The position numbers and the translations under genes are program-made. Below, one piece after another: positions 18,151 to 27,767 of a DNA stretch of 50,735 nucleotides. Each line of letters starts with the position of its first letter. The first letter of the stretch is position 1. The DNA is from Spirosoma sp. GTDB lineage: Bacteria > Bacteroidota > Bacteroidia > Cytophagales > Spirosomataceae. The notes under the pieces were generated by a model. That model was given only the letters and a program-made list of their open reading frames with translations. It did not search any database and was not told the DNA's origin. The stretch spans positions 1 to 50,735 of the forward strand of contig NZ_JAPLET010000007.1 of the NCBI RefSeq assembly GCF_026391055.1, in the 5' to 3' direction.

Positions 18151-19056
18151 TTATCCAAGCAATGTAATCAATACGGCTCCTCCCACCATAATTCCCGCAC
18201 CGATGAGTTTTCGCAGAATTCCCTGTTCGTTAAAAAACTGATATCCGAACAACACACTGATCAGCGCCGATATCTGGAACAAAGCCAGTGCATAACCAAC
18301 AGGCATACTGGCCAGCGCTACGTTACTCACCAACTGCGAAATGCCAGCGGTTGCACACAGAGCCAAGTAAGTCGTTTTGTGTGAGAAAACCAACTTCGCC
18401 TGCGACCACCACCTGGCCCGCATCGTGAGGGCAATCCATACAAACGAGAACCCAAAGCCAAACAGGCACCAGTAAAAGAACGCAATAGTTGGTGTTGAGA
18501 GCAGAATGGATTTTTTGAGAAATGTGCCGTCGATAGCCGAAAACACCAGGGCTGCCAGCCGCAGTTTAATTTCCGGCCTTTTCCAGAGGGGTACATAGTC
18601 TGCCTGCATCGGCAAGTTTCGCGATTGTCGATCCGTTAGCACGACGTAACTACCGGCAATGATCAACAGAATGCCGACCAGTCCCCACCAGCCCGGAATT
18701 TCGTGCAGTAGAAAAATGCTGAACACCATGCCAACTACGGCTTTGTAGGCATTGATTGGCCCCAATACCGACAAATCGCCCAGCCCTATCGCCCGGACCA
18801 GAAAGACGTTTCCGAACATGGCAAATAAACTGGTCACCACCATCGTCTGCCAAAACGCCGTCGACAGACCGGCGAACTGAAGTTGCGTCCAGGCAACCAG
18901 GCAAGCGATTGTTAGCCCTCCGTACGTTGCCGACATAATAAACAACGGGTCGACTAGCCGTTGCGTCAGCTGTTTCTGGAAGACATTCTGAAGCGGATTG
19001 ACCACAATGCGCGTCAGAACGGCCAGAGATGTAACGGTAGCAAGGGTCAGGATCAT
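18151..19056 (-). CDS. EamA (DMT) family transporter
   Basis: The 301-residue protein has about ten hydrophobic helices in two EamA halves: about residues 1-140 with PINAYKAVVGMVF and about 160-301 with the matching ALFQISALISVLFGYQF segment. The family exports or exchanges small metabolites across the inner membrane; the substrate cannot be read. It is divergent from the yceD-rpmF-plsX block. Confidence 0.85.
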   Translation of the reverse strand: MILTLATVTSLAVLTRIVVNPLQNVFQKQLTQRLVDPLFIMSATYGGLTIACLVAWTQLQFAGLSTAFWQTMVVTSLFAMFGNVFLVRAIGLGDLSVLGPINAYKAVVGMVFSIFLLHEIPGWWGLVGILLIIAGSYVVLTDRQSRNLPMQADYVPLWKRPEIKLRLAALVFSAIDGTFLKKSILLSTPTIAFFYWCLFGFGFSFVWIALTMRARWWSQAKLVFSHKTTYLALCATAGISQLVSNVALASMPVGYALALFQISALISVLFGYQFFNEQGILRKLIGAGIMVGGAVLITLLG

Positions 19057-19125
19057 AGCGAATTGCCTAAAAGTCCGTTATAAAACGGATAAATCAAGAA
19101 GTAAAAACCTTTTTTCGTTCATCAC

Positions 19126-19156
19126 TTTCCTGATTCACAAACGTTTTGTACCTTTG
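19126..19156 (+). promoter_or_regulatory. Probable promoter of the yceD-rpmF-plsX operon
   Basis: The -7 box TACCTTTG (19149-19156) matches the Bacteroidota TAnnTTTG consensus. A TTTC at 19126-19129 sits 19 bases upstream, where the -33 TTTG box belongs. It lies 30 bases before the yceD start codon. Confidence 0.75.
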
Positions 19157-19185
19157 CGGTCTTATTTTTGAGGAGGAGATACGAG

Positions 19186-19734
19186 GTGAACCCATTACGC
19201 GCATACGACATACACATTGTCGGCCTTGACAACAAACGGCATGAGTACGATTTCACATCGGACACTTCGTTTTTTGCTGCGCTTGAGCAGGAGTTGATCA
19301 AAGCAGGCAACGTTCAGACGCATCTGGTGCTGGAAAAGTCAGAAACCATGATCCGGCTGGATTTTCACATCGTAGGTACCGTCGAACAAACGTGTGACCG
19401 TAGCCTCGATGAATATGATGAACCGGTCGACACCCGGCAGACAATGCTGCTGAAGTTTGGCGACCACAACGAAGAGCTGAGTGACGAGATTGAACTCATT
19501 GAGCGCAATACGTCAACTATTAATGTAGCCCGCTACATTTTTGAGTTCATAAGTCTGTCGTTGCCTATGAAGCGTCTTCACCCCCGGTTTCGGGATGAAG
19601 ACGATCAGGACAGCGATGAGCAAAATGGCAAGCTCATTTATAGTTCTGATACCGCAACGAGTAATGACGATGCAGACGACCAGAAGGATGTAGATCCTCG
19701 CTGGGCCGCTCTGCGAAAACTGAGTGATAATTAA
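19186..19734 (+). CDS. yceD: YceD family protein (DUF177)
   Basis: I chose the GTG at 19186 because AGGAGG lies at 19171-19176 with good spacing; an upstream TTG at 19168 is in frame but lies over that site. The product is 182 residues and begins MNPLRAYDIHIVGLD. A core with TCDRSLDEYDEPVD and a very acidic tail (about 140-170) fit the DUF177 family. Its members are regularly next to rpmF and are linked to large-subunit rRNA processing. Here rpmF follows directly. Confidence 0.85.
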   Translation: MNPLRAYDIHIVGLDNKRHEYDFTSDTSFFAALEQELIKAGNVQTHLVLEKSETMIRLDFHIVGTVEQTCDRSLDEYDEPVDTRQTMLLKFGDHNEELSDEIELIERNTSTINVARYIFEFISLSLPMKRLHPRFRDEDDQDSDEQNGKLIYSSDTATSNDDADDQKDVDPRWAALRKLSDN

Positions 19735-19791
19735 ACGGATAGGGCCTGTAGGCGCTGACCGAAAACTGATAACTGACAACTGTAAACTGAT
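19735..19791 (+). repeat. Short tandem AACTGA-type repeats in spacer
   Basis: Between yceD and rpmF the spacer reads as degenerate repeats of about 7 bases (AACTGAT AACTGAC AACTGTA AACTGAT). No complementary second arm is seen here. It belongs to the same kind of spacer structure as those upstream of accB and accC. Confidence 0.5.
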
Positions 19792-19986
19792 ATGGCACAC
19801 CCCAAACGACGCCACTCCAGCACCCGGCGCGACAAGCGCAGAACGCATTACAAGGCTACGCCTGTAGCGCTTTCAACCGACGCCCAAACCGGCGAAGTTC
19901 ACGAGCGGCATCATGCCCACGTTTTTGAAGGCAATCTGTTCTACAAAGGACAAATGATCATCGAGAATTACGCGAAAACGGCTTAA
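19792..19986 (+). CDS. rpmF: Ribosomal protein bL32
   Basis: The 64-residue basic protein starts [19 protein letters not shown], the canonical bL32 N-terminus, and has usual length. It is a component of the large ribosomal subunit. The order yceD-rpmF-plsX-fabH is the widely conserved bacterial arrangement and supports the call. The zinc cysteines found in some bL32 are absent, which is the common variant. Confidence 0.95.
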   Translation: MAHPKRRHSSTRRDKRRTHYKATPVALSTDAQTGEVHERHHAHVFEGNLFYKGQMIIENYAKTA

Positions 19987-20132
19987 ATCTCGCCCATTTT
20001 TGAAAAGTATTTCGCTGACGTCTTTCCCAAGATGAACGTGAAATACTTTTTTATTGCCTGTCACCTCCCTATTTTTACGCGTATTTAGTAAAAAAAACCA
20101 GTTTGACTGGGGGAATTGAACAAACGGAGTCA

Positions 20133-21074
20133 ATGAAAATTGCAGTGGACGCAATGGGTGGCGATTTCGCTCCCGACGCTATTATAGAGGGAGTCTTGAT
20201 GGCCGCTGCTGAATTGCCGGAAAATGTAGCCATTGTGCTGATTGGCAAGCAGGCTATAATGCAGGAGTTAATCAAGAAATATAACACTGAGGCCGTTGCC
20301 AGTATTGAATTGGTAAACGCCGATGATGTTATTGATATGAGTGAGCATCCAACCAAGGCGCTCTCGCAGAAACCCAATTCCAGTATCGGGGTTGGGTTTA
20401 AACTTTTGAAAGAAGGTAAAGTTCAGGCGTTTTGCAGCGCCGGTAATACGGGCGCCATGCACGTGGGCGCCTTGTTTAGCATAAAAGCTATTGAAGGCAT
20501 ACTCCGGCCATGTATTGCGGGATTCGTTCCGCAATTGACCGGCGGCTATGCCGTTATGCTCGACATTGGGGCCAACGCCGATTGTAAACCCGAAATGCTT
20601 GCTCAATTCGGCCATATTGGGTCTATCTACGCCCAGTCGACATTTAACATCGCCAAACCGCGCGTAGCACTCATGAACATTGGTTCTGAGGAGCAGAAAG
20701 GCTCTTTGGTAGCGCAGGCGGCCCATCAGCTTCTGAAAGAAAATCACCGGATTAATTTTATCGGTAATATTGAAGGCGGAGATTTCTTCGGCGGACATGC
20801 CGATGTGATAATTACCGACGGTTTTACCGGAAACACGATGTTCAAGCTGGGCGAGTCGTTCTACAAAGTAGCCGCACAACGTGGCATCAGCGACGAGTTT
20901 TTAGATAAAACCAACTATGAATCGGTTGGTGGAAGTCCAATTCTGGGGGTTAATGGCAACGTGATTATTGCTCATGGTATCTCATCTCCATTAGCAATTA
21001 AAAACATGATTAGTCTGGCTATCCGGCAGGTTGAGTCCGATGCTTACACGAAAATTGCACAGGCACTCAGCTAA
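20133..21074 (+). CDS. plsX: Phosphate acyltransferase PlsX
   Basis: I start at the ATG at 20133, giving 313 residues that begin MKIAVDAMGGDFAP, the PlsX signature; a TTG ten codons upstream is less likely. A GNTGAMHVGA motif follows. PlsX converts acyl-ACP to acyl-phosphate for phospholipid synthesis. It is followed by fabH, as in many genomes, so membrane lipid synthesis is coupled here to ribosome genes. Confidence 0.95.
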   Translation: MKIAVDAMGGDFAPDAIIEGVLMAAAELPENVAIVLIGKQAIMQELIKKYNTEAVASIELVNADDVIDMSEHPTKALSQKPNSSIGVGFKLLKEGKVQAFCSAGNTGAMHVGALFSIKAIEGILRPCIAGFVPQLTGGYAVMLDIGANADCKPEMLAQFGHIGSIYAQSTFNIAKPRVALMNIGSEEQKGSLVAQAAHQLLKENHRINFIGNIEGGDFFGGHADVIITDGFTGNTMFKLGESFYKVAAQRGISDEFLDKTNYESVGGSPILGVNGNVIIAHGISSPLAIKNMISLAIRQVESDAYTKIAQALS

Positions 21075-21169
21075 CTTTGGCAGGCTTCGGTGTATAGCCA
21101 GCGGGGTTCCCGGCTGCTTTATTACGAACTGACCACAGATACTGTTTATTGATAATTGTACTATCTCCT

Positions 21170-22153
21170 ATGAGTAAAGCTGCCATAACTGGAATCCACG
21201 GCTACGTTCCAGACTACATACTGACCAATGCCGAATTGGAGCGTATGGTAGATACAAATGATGAGTGGATTACCAGCCGAACGGGTATTAAAGAACGGCA
21301 TATTCTGAAAGGCGAAGGCATGGGGTCGTCGCATATGGGGGCAAAAGCTGTGGCAGGTTTGCTCGAAAAGCTGGCTATCAAACCCGAAGAGGTCGATCTG
21401 CTGATCTGTGCGACAACTACGCCCGATTATCTGTTTCCGTGTACGGCAAATCTTATCTGCGACATGGTTGGCATTCGAAACGTGGGCAGCTTCGATATTC
21501 AGGCCGCCTGCTCCGGCTTCTTGTATGCCCTCACGGTAGGCTCTCAGTTTATAGAAACCGGGAAATATAAGAAGGTAATCGTTGTTGGCGCCGATAAAAT
21601 GTCGGCCATCACGGATTATACCGATCGGACAACCTGCGTACTTTTCGGCGATGGTGCCGGGGCTGTTATGCTCGAACCCAACGCCGATGGCTTTGGTATT
21701 CTGGATACCCTGATCAAGTCAGACGGTGTGGGTCAAAATCATTTGTTTCAGAAAGCTGGTGGTAGCCGCTACCCGCCCACGCACGAGACCGTCGAAAAAC
21801 GCCTGCACTACGTGTATCAGGATGGGCCGTCGGTCTTTAAATTTGCCGTGAAAAACATGGCCGATGTGTCCGCCGAAATTATGGAGCGTAACCACCTGTC
21901 AGGCAATGATGTAGCCTGGCTGGTACCGCACCAGGCAAACAAACGCATTATCGACGCCACCGCGCATCGAATGGGTATTCAGTCTGATAAGGTGATGATG
22001 AATATCCATAAATACGGCAATACGACAGCCGCTACCATTCCGCTCTGCCTGTTCGATTACGAGTCGCAGTTAAATAAAGGCGATAATCTGGTACTGGCAG
22101 CGTTTGGCGGGGGCTTCACCTGGGGAGCCGCCTACGTAAAATGGGCGTATTAA
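21170..22153 (+). CDS. fabH: 3-oxoacyl-ACP synthase III (KAS III)
   Basis: The ATG at 21170 gives 327 residues; a TTG seven codons earlier is in frame. The complete catalytic triad is visible: C114 in QAACSG, H254 in PHQANKR and N284 in YGNTTAA. The enzyme condenses acetyl-CoA with malonyl-ACP to begin fatty acid synthesis. It lies after plsX in the same direction. Confidence 0.96.
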   Translation: MSKAAITGIHGYVPDYILTNAELERMVDTNDEWITSRTGIKERHILKGEGMGSSHMGAKAVAGLLEKLAIKPEEVDLLICATTTPDYLFPCTANLICDMVGIRNVGSFDIQAACSGFLYALTVGSQFIETGKYKKVIVVGADKMSAITDYTDRTTCVLFGDGAGAVMLEPNADGFGILDTLIKSDGVGQNHLFQKAGGSRYPPTHETVEKRLHYVYQDGPSVFKFAVKNMADVSAEIMERNHLSGNDVAWLVPHQANKRIIDATAHRMGIQSDKVMMNIHKYGNTTAATIPLCLFDYESQLNKGDNLVLAAFGGGFTWGAAYVKWAY

Positions 22154-22281
22154 ACTTAAATGAATAATGAACCGCACGGGCTGCCCCGACTGAGTAGTGC
22201 TTACGACTAATACACAAGTAGTGAAGCCACTCGTACTCTCTTATTATTCATTATCTATTAATCATTATCCATTAGAAACCA
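22154..22281 (+). repeat. Spacer with degenerate ATTATTC/ATTATC repeats
   Basis: Just before efp the spacer reads TTATTATTCATTATC, TATTAATCATTATCC, that is, degenerate repeats of about 10 bases. A partly complementary AATGAATAATGA lies right after fabH (about 22159-22171), giving an imperfect, long-range hairpin. Confidence 0.4.
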
Positions 22282-22845
22282 ATGGCAACGACCGCAGATA
22301 TCCGTAACGGATTGGTTCTTAATTACAACAACGACCTATTTCAAATAACTGAATTTCAGCACGTAAAGCCAGGCAAAGGGGCAGCTTTCGTTCGTACGAA
22401 ATTGAAAAGCCTGACAACAGGCCGGGTAATTGACAATACCTTCAACTCAGGGGCGACAATTTATCCCGTTCGTGTGGAGCGTCGGAAATTCCAATACCTT
22501 TACAAAGACGAAGCCGGGTTTAACTTTATGGACCAGGAATCGTTTGATCAGATTAACCTCGACGAAAAACTCGTGGACGGTGCGGATCTGATGAAAGAAG
22601 GTCAGGAAGTTGAAATTTTGATCAATGCAGACAGCGATACACCGCTTTCGTGCGAGTTGCCTCCATTTGTTGAACTGGAAGTAACCTACGCTGAGCCGGG
22701 TATTAAAGGTGATACCGCTAATAGCCCTAAAAAGCGGGTTGAAGTAGAGTCGGGAGCTAAAATCATGGTGCCCCTCTTTATTGAATCTGGTCAGAAAATC
22801 CGCGTTGATACCCGTACCCGAGATTACGTAGAACGAGTGAAATAA
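22282..22845 (+). CDS. efp: Elongation factor P
   Basis: The 187-residue protein begins MATTADIRNG and carries the KPGKG loop with K32, the residue that contacts the peptidyl-transferase centre. Its length is the family standard and the three-domain beta pattern is kept. EF-P relieves stalling at consecutive prolines. It stands between fabH and accB in the same direction. Confidence 0.96.
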   Translation: MATTADIRNGLVLNYNNDLFQITEFQHVKPGKGAAFVRTKLKSLTTGRVIDNTFNSGATIYPVRVERRKFQYLYKDEAGFNFMDQESFDQINLDEKLVDGADLMKEGQEVEILINADSDTPLSCELPPFVELEVTYAEPGIKGDTANSPKKRVEVESGAKIMVPLFIESGQKIRVDTRTRDYVERVK

Positions 22846-22854
22846 CCGAGGAGT

Positions 22855-22933
22855 CAGGAGCGAGAAGCGAGGAGTGAGAAGACACGATGTCTGGCTCTGC
22901 TCCTCACTCCTCACTCCTCGCTTCTCACTCCTG
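22855..22933 (+). repeat. Long imperfect inverted repeat of GGAGTGA units before accB
   Basis: The left arm 22855-22881 and right arm 22907-22933 agree at 25 of 27 positions as reverse complements. Each arm is built of degenerate GGAG(T/C)GAG/GAAG units. The spacer between the arms is 25 nt. The right arm ends 4 nt before the accB start codon. Confidence 0.8.
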
Positions 22934-22937
22934 AACT

Positions 22938-23414
22938 ATGAGCACACAAGACATACAGCAACTTATCGACTTCATCTCGCAATCTGGTTTAGACGAGGTT
23001 AACATCGAAACCACTGACCTGAAAATCAGCGTCAAGCGTTATGGTTCCGGCGCACCAGTAGCCGCAGCGCCAGCCGCATCAGTAGCCGTAGCACCGGCCC
23101 CTGTACAACAGGCAGTAGCTACTCCGGCGGCACCCGTTGCCACGCCCGTTGCTCCTAAAGCGGATACCTCGAACTACATCACGATCAAGTCACCAATGAT
23201 TGGTACATTCTACCGGTCGGCCAGCCCCGAGTCGCCGATGTTCGTTGAAGTTGGCGATACCGTGAGTGAGGGCAAAGTGGTTTGTATCATTGAAGCCATG
23301 AAACTGTTCAACGAAATCGAGTCGGAAGTTTCGGGCCGCATCGTGAAAATTCTCGTTGAGAACGCCACGCCAGTCGAATACGACCAGCCGCTGTTTTTGG
23401 TAGAACCCATCTAA
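22938..23414 (+). CDS. accB: Acetyl-CoA carboxylase biotin carboxyl carrier protein
   Basis: The 158-residue protein has a short N-terminal domain, an Ala/Pro-rich linker (about 38-75) and a C-terminal biotinyl domain with EAMKLFNE; K122 is the biotin attachment lysine. It carries CO2 between carboxylase subunits. The gene for the biotin carboxylase subunit follows. Confidence 0.96.
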   Translation: MSTQDIQQLIDFISQSGLDEVNIETTDLKISVKRYGSGAPVAAAPAASVAVAPAPVQQAVATPAAPVATPVAPKADTSNYITIKSPMIGTFYRSASPESPMFVEVGDTVSEGKVVCIIEAMKLFNEIESEVSGRIVKILVENATPVEYDQPLFLVEPI

Positions 23415-23422
23415 TTTAATTA

Positions 23423-23505
23423 GTGAATGAGTGAATGATTGAATGAGTGAATGAATAGTTGATTTAGAATTATTCATTCACTCATTCAATCATTCGCTCA
23501 TTCAC
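23423..23505 (+). repeat. Near-perfect 35-bp inverted repeat of GAATGAGT units before accC
   Basis: The arms 23423-23457 and 23471-23505 pair at 34 of 35 positions, with a 13-nt loop. Each arm consists of 8-bp repeats (GAATGAGT, GAATGATT, GAATGAGT, GAATGAAT). The structure lies wholly between accB and accC and ends 10 nt before the accC start codon. Confidence 0.85.
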
Positions 23506-23515
23506 CATTTATATC

Positions 23516-24859
23516 ATGTTCAAGAAAATTTTAATTGCCAATCGGGGAGAGATCGCGTTGCGGATTATCCGCACGTGTCGTGAAATGGGTATTAAAACGG
23601 TAGCCGTCTATTCGACTGCCGACCGCGATAGCCTGCACGTACGTTTCGCCGATGAGGCCGTTTGCATTGGTCCGCCCATCAGCAAACAATCATATCTAAG
23701 TATTCCCAGTATCATTTCGGCGGCCGAAGTAACCGGTGCCGACGCCATTCACCCCGGCTACGGGTTCCTCTCCGAAAACGCTGAATTTTCCCAGATCTGC
23801 GCCGACTACGGTATCAAATTCATTGGTGCTACGGCCGAGCAGATCAATGGTATGGGCGATAAATCGACGGCCAAAGCCACGATGAAAGCCGCCGGCGTTC
23901 CGGTTATTCCCGGTTCTGACGGTTTGCTGGAGTCGGTGGAGCAGGGTAAGAGATTATCCACCGAAATGGGCTATCCGGTTATCGTAAAAGCAACTGCCGG
24001 TGGTGGTGGACGTGGTATGCGGATCGTTCGGTCGGAAGATGAATTCGAAAAAGCCTGGAACGACGCCCGTACCGAAGCTGGAGCGGCTTTTGGCAACGAT
24101 GGTCTGTATCTGGAAAAATTCGTTGAAGAGCCCCGCCACATCGAGATTCAGATCGTTGGCGACCAGTACGGTAAAGTGTGCCACCTGTCGGAGCGGGATT
24201 GTTCCATCCAGCGTCGGCACCAGAAGCTGATTGAGGAGACGCCCTCGCCGGTTGTATCGCCCGAACTTCGGGAGAAGATGGGTGCTGCAGCTATCAAGGG
24301 AGCGCAGGCCATCGGCTATGAAGGAGCCGGAACGGTCGAGTTCCTGGTCGATAAGCACGGGGATTTCTACTTCATGGAGATGAATACCCGGATTCAGGTG
24401 GAGCATCCGATTACTGAAGAGGTAACGGATTTCGACCTGATTAAAGAGCAGATCAAAGTAGCCGCCGGGGCTGAAATTTCGGGCCGTAATTACACCCCGA
24501 AACTGTTCGCCATGGAGTGCCGGATCAACGCAGAAGACCCTGCCAACGGATTCCGGCCATCGCCCGGCAAAATCACGAACCTGCACTTCCCCGGTGGGCA
24601 CGGTGTTCGGATCGATAGCCACGTGTACAGCGGCTACACCATTCCACCCAATTACGACTCCATGATTGCCAAGCTGATCGTGTCGGGTCAATCGCGGGAA
24701 GAGGTAATTACGCGGATGAAGCGGGCGTTGCAGGAGTTTGTGATCGAAGGCATCAAAACCACGATACCGTTCCACATCCGACTGATGGACGATCCTAAAT
24801 TTCAGTCCGGTCAGTTTACAACCGCCTTCCTGGAAACATTCGATTTCAGTAAGATATAG
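23516..24859 (+). CDS. accC: Biotin carboxylase
   Basis: The 447-residue protein is a typical ATP-grasp biotin carboxylase. The N-terminus is [16 protein letters not shown]. The glycine-rich ATP loop is [12 protein letters not shown] (about 158-169), and the active-site signature is [16 protein letters not shown]. It carboxylates the biotin on AccB using ATP and bicarbonate. A strong terminator follows. Confidence 0.96.
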   Translation: MFKKILIANRGEIALRIIRTCREMGIKTVAVYSTADRDSLHVRFADEAVCIGPPISKQSYLSIPSIISAAEVTGADAIHPGYGFLSENAEFSQICADYGIKFIGATAEQINGMGDKSTAKATMKAAGVPVIPGSDGLLESVEQGKRLSTEMGYPVIVKATAGGGGRGMRIVRSEDEFEKAWNDARTEAGAAFGNDGLYLEKFVEEPRHIEIQIVGDQYGKVCHLSERDCSIQRRHQKLIEETPSPVVSPELREKMGAAAIKGAQAIGYEGAGTVEFLVDKHGDFYFMEMNTRIQVEHPITEEVTDFDLIKEQIKVAAGAEISGRNYTPKLFAMECRINAEDPANGFRPSPGKITNLHFPGGHGVRIDSHVYSGYTIPPNYDSMIAKLIVSGQSREEVITRMKRALQEFVIEGIKTTIPFHIRLMDDPKFQSGQFTTAFLETFDFSKI

Positions 24860-24896
24860 TAGCTTGTAAGATTCACGGCTACAGACTATACATTAG

Positions 24897-24941
24897 AAAA
24901 AACGGGGTGTCTTGCTTTAGTGACAAGACACCCCGTTTTTT
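24897..24941 (+). terminator. Rho-independent terminator after accC
   Basis: Perfect 18-nt arms (24897-24914 and 24924-24941) around a 9-nt loop with the core CGGGGTGTCTTG, followed by a T-run. It closes the fatty-acid block. The next start codon is only about 12 nt downstream, so the SSS gene must either have its promoter upstream or overlapping, or rely on read-through. Confidence 0.9.
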
Positions 24942-24953
24942 TGTACTTACTGC

Positions 24954-26591
24954 ATGAATCACCTCGCTACGGCCGATTACATCGTTTTCTTCGTTTACTT
25001 CATTATTGTTGTTGGGTATGGTTACTGGGTCTATCGGCGCAAACGCCAAGCCCAGATGAACACGACCGACTTTTTTCTGGCCGAAGGGTCATTGACCTGG
25101 TGGGCCATTGGAGCGTCCCTGATCGCGTCAAATATTTCAGCCGAGCACTTTATTGGCATGGCGGGTTCCGGATTTGCTATGGGCCTGGCCATATCGTCCT
25201 ACGAATGGTTTGCTGCTGCTACGCTGATTATCGTTGCCGTATTTTTTATCCCGATCTACCTCCGGAATCATATTTATACCATGCCGCAGTTTCTGGCGCA
25301 GCGGTATAGCGATACCGTTAGTACCATTCTGGCGGTGTTCTGGCTGGTAGTTTATGTGTTGGTGAATCTTACCTCCATTCTGTACCTCGGTGCTATTGCC
25401 ATCGAATCGCTGGTGGGTATTTCGTTTACGACCTGCACCATTGGACTGGCTCTATTCGCTATTTTTATCACACTGGGCGGCATGAAGGTGATTGGCTATA
25501 CCGATGTCATTCAGGTGGTTGTGCTGATCTTCGGCGGTCTGGTCGTCACCTATCTGGCTTTGCAGCTGGTGGCGCAGGAGTCGGGTATCTCGGGCGTCTG
25601 GACAGGTTTAGTTACTATAAAGGAGCAGGCCGATAGCCATTTTCATATGTTTTTCCCGAAAGGGCATCCCCATTATGAGGTTTTACCTGGTATGGCCTTG
25701 GTTACGGGAGGTATGTGGATCAATAACCTATCGTACTGGGGCTGTAACCAGTACATCGTTCAACGGGCGCTGGGGGCTGATCTGAAGACGGCCCGTTCCG
25801 GGATTCTGTTTGCCGCTTTCCTGAAACTCTTTATCCCGGTTATTGTGGTTATCCCCGGTATCGCTGCCTTTGTCTTGTACCAGAGTGGTCCCTTTCATGA
25901 TGCCATGACCGATGCATCGGGCGTTGTGAAGCCCGACCATGCGTATCCGGTGTTAATGAATCTGTTACCAATCGGTATGAAAGGGCTAGCTTTTGCGGCT
26001 CTGACGGCGGCTGTCGTGGCCTCACTAGCGGGCAAGTGCAACTCGATCTCGACGATCTTTACGCTCGATCTCTATAAGAAGTACATCGACAAAACAGCTT
26101 CGGAGCAGAAGCTGGTCAACGTGGGGCGATGGGCTATTGTGGCGTCGTTTGCTGTGGCCATTTTGCTGGCTCCCATGCTGCGGTCGCTCGATCAGGTGTA
26201 CCAGTACATTCAGGAATACACCAACTTCATTACGCCGGGCGTATTTGCCATTTTCCTGCTGGGCTTTTTCTGGAAACGGGCTACGAACCGGGCCGCTATG
26301 ACGGTGGCCATCCTGACCATCCCCTTCTCGACGCTGCTTAAATTCTGGCCGGAAGTAATGGGTATGTTCGATGTACAGGTGGACACCATTCCCTTTTTGC
26401 ACCGGACAACGATTGTGTTCTGCATCGATATTGTCCTGATGGTCGTCGTGTCGCTCACCGACCCGGCCGGGTATAAAACCGGCAAAAGCGTTATCGTAGA
26501 CAAGCAGATGTTCCGGGTAACACCGTCATTCATCATCGGATCGGTTGGGATTCTGGCTATTCTGGCGGTTCTGTACACCAAGTTCTGGTAA
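24954..26591 (+). CDS. Sodium:solute symporter family transporter (SGLT-like)
   Basis: The 545-residue protein has about 14 hydrophobic helices and SSS family markers: NTTDFFLAEGSLTWWAIG early, then SNISAEHFIGMAGSGFAMG and WAAATLIIVA-like helices. This family couples Na+ to uptake of sugars, inositol or other solutes. The next genes include a serine hydrolase and a myo-inositol oxygenase, so myo-inositol or a related sugar is a reasonable, unproved substrate. Confidence 0.88.
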   Translation: MNHLATADYIVFFVYFIIVVGYGYWVYRRKRQAQMNTTDFFLAEGSLTWWAIGASLIASNISAEHFIGMAGSGFAMGLAISSYEWFAAATLIIVAVFFIPIYLRNHIYTMPQFLAQRYSDTVSTILAVFWLVVYVLVNLTSILYLGAIAIESLVGISFTTCTIGLALFAIFITLGGMKVIGYTDVIQVVVLIFGGLVVTYLALQLVAQESGISGVWTGLVTIKEQADSHFHMFFPKGHPHYEVLPGMALVTGGMWINNLSYWGCNQYIVQRALGADLKTARSGILFAAFLKLFIPVIVVIPGIAAFVLYQSGPFHDAMTDASGVVKPDHAYPVLMNLLPIGMKGLAFAALTAAVVASLAGKCNSISTIFTLDLYKKYIDKTASEQKLVNVGRWAIVASFAVAILLAPMLRSLDQVYQYIQEYTNFITPGVFAIFLLGFFWKRATNRAAMTVAILTIPFSTLLKFWPEVMGMFDVQVDTIPFLHRTTIVFCIDIVLMVVVSLTDPAGYKTGKSVIVDKQMFRVTPSFIIGSVGILAILAVLYTKFW

Positions 26592-26596
26592 GGCCC

Positions 26597-27685
26597 ATGA
26601 AACTGGTTTTGCTAGCAGGATTGCTCTATATAAGCCTACCTACGATGGCGCAAGTGCCTAAGCGACTCGACTCTGTTATGCGGTCAATGAACGCACCGAC
26701 TGAGCCGGGAGCCGTCCTGCTGGTACGGGTAAATGGAAAAACGATCTGTAGAAACGGTTATGGGCTGGCAAACGCCAAGACTAAGGCGCTTATTACGCCC
26801 GAAACCAACTTCAGGATGGCCTCTATTTCCAAACAGTTTACGGCCATGAGCATTTTATTGCTGGAAAAAGATGGAAAGCTATCGGTCGATGATCCATTAA
26901 CCCGTTTCTTCCCGGAATTTAACCTGCAGGTAGGAAAGAAAGTACGAATTCGCCACTTGCTAACGCACACATCAGGCATTCTCGACTACGAAGCGGTGAT
27001 GAACCCACAACAACGGGAACAACTGCTGGATATCGACGTGCTGACGCTGATCAAAAATCGGGATTCGCTCTATTTCGAGCCGGGTACGCAGTTTCGGTAC
27101 AGTAATTCGGCTTACTGTCTGCTGGCGCTGGTCATTGAAAAGGCCTCCGGGCAGTCGTTTGCGTCATTCATTAAACAGCGGATTTTTCAGCCCCTGCAAA
27201 TGAATCAGTCGACGGTTTATGAAGCCGGAAGACCGATCAGAAGCCGGGCGATGGGTTACCGGAAAGAGGGTGGAAAATTCGTTTTCTCAGATCAAAGTGT
27301 CACAAGTGCAACCAAGGGAGATGGGGGCGTGTATACGTCCCTCACCGACTATAAAAAATGGATGGATGCGCTTGAAACCAACAAACTGCTTGATCTGAAA
27401 GCCGCACTGGCACGAACGGGCAAGGCGATTCCACAAACGGGCGATAGCTTTTACGGAGCTGGGTGGTTTTACCGGCAGCCCGAAAATCCAATGCTGTTTC
27501 ACTCCGGGAGTACCTGTGGCTTCAACAATTACGTTGTGAGTATACCCTCGGAACGGTTTTTGATGGTTTGTTTTTCAAACAAAGCGAATAACAAACCGAA
27601 TGCATTGGCCATTATAAATATACTGGCCGAGTCCGGTTATGCGAAGCTGGCCGATATACTGGCTTTGGATGATCTGACACAGTAA
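26597..27685 (+). CDS. Serine hydrolase, class C beta-lactamase/esterase-like, secreted
   Basis: The 362-residue protein has a signal peptide (about 1-18, ending TMAQ). Its SxxK motif is S76-x-x-K79 in SISKQF, the YxN motif is Y168-S-N170, and an HSG (302-304) replaces the KTG triad. This is the penicillin-binding-protein fold, seen in DD-peptidases, esterases and beta-lactamases. It begins 5 bp after the SSS gene and is likely in the same operon. Antibiotic hydrolysis cannot be inferred. Confidence 0.87.
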   Translation: MKLVLLAGLLYISLPTMAQVPKRLDSVMRSMNAPTEPGAVLLVRVNGKTICRNGYGLANAKTKALITPETNFRMASISKQFTAMSILLLEKDGKLSVDDPLTRFFPEFNLQVGKKVRIRHLLTHTSGILDYEAVMNPQQREQLLDIDVLTLIKNRDSLYFEPGTQFRYSNSAYCLLALVIEKASGQSFASFIKQRIFQPLQMNQSTVYEAGRPIRSRAMGYRKEGGKFVFSDQSVTSATKGDGGVYTSLTDYKKWMDALETNKLLDLKAALARTGKAIPQTGDSFYGAGWFYRQPENPMLFHSGSTCGFNNYVVSIPSERFLMVCFSNKANNKPNALAIINILAESGYAKLADILALDDLTQ

Positions 27686-27738
27686 TAAATTTCGACATAA
27701 CTTTTGTTCTATGTTGCTGGTTGACAGCAATAAACTTT

Positions 27739-27746
27739 TAAATTTG
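27739..27746 (+). promoter_or_regulatory. Possible -7 promoter box upstream of MIOX
   Basis: TAAATTTG matches the Bacteroidota TAnnTTTG element and lies 22 nt before the MIOX ATG. The -33 TTG match upstream is ambiguous in spacing, so the call is tentative. Confidence 0.5.
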
Positions 27747-27767
27747 CTCCCTTAACTATTCTTGGAC

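Noticed and set aside
23423..23505. CRISPR-like array
   Set aside because: Repeat units are only 8 bp, run without spacers and form two inverted arms; no cas genes are present.
26597..27685. Antibiotic-resistance beta-lactamase
   Set aside because: The SxxK/YxN fold is shared by DD-peptidases and esterases; nothing specific to beta-lactam hydrolysis is visible.
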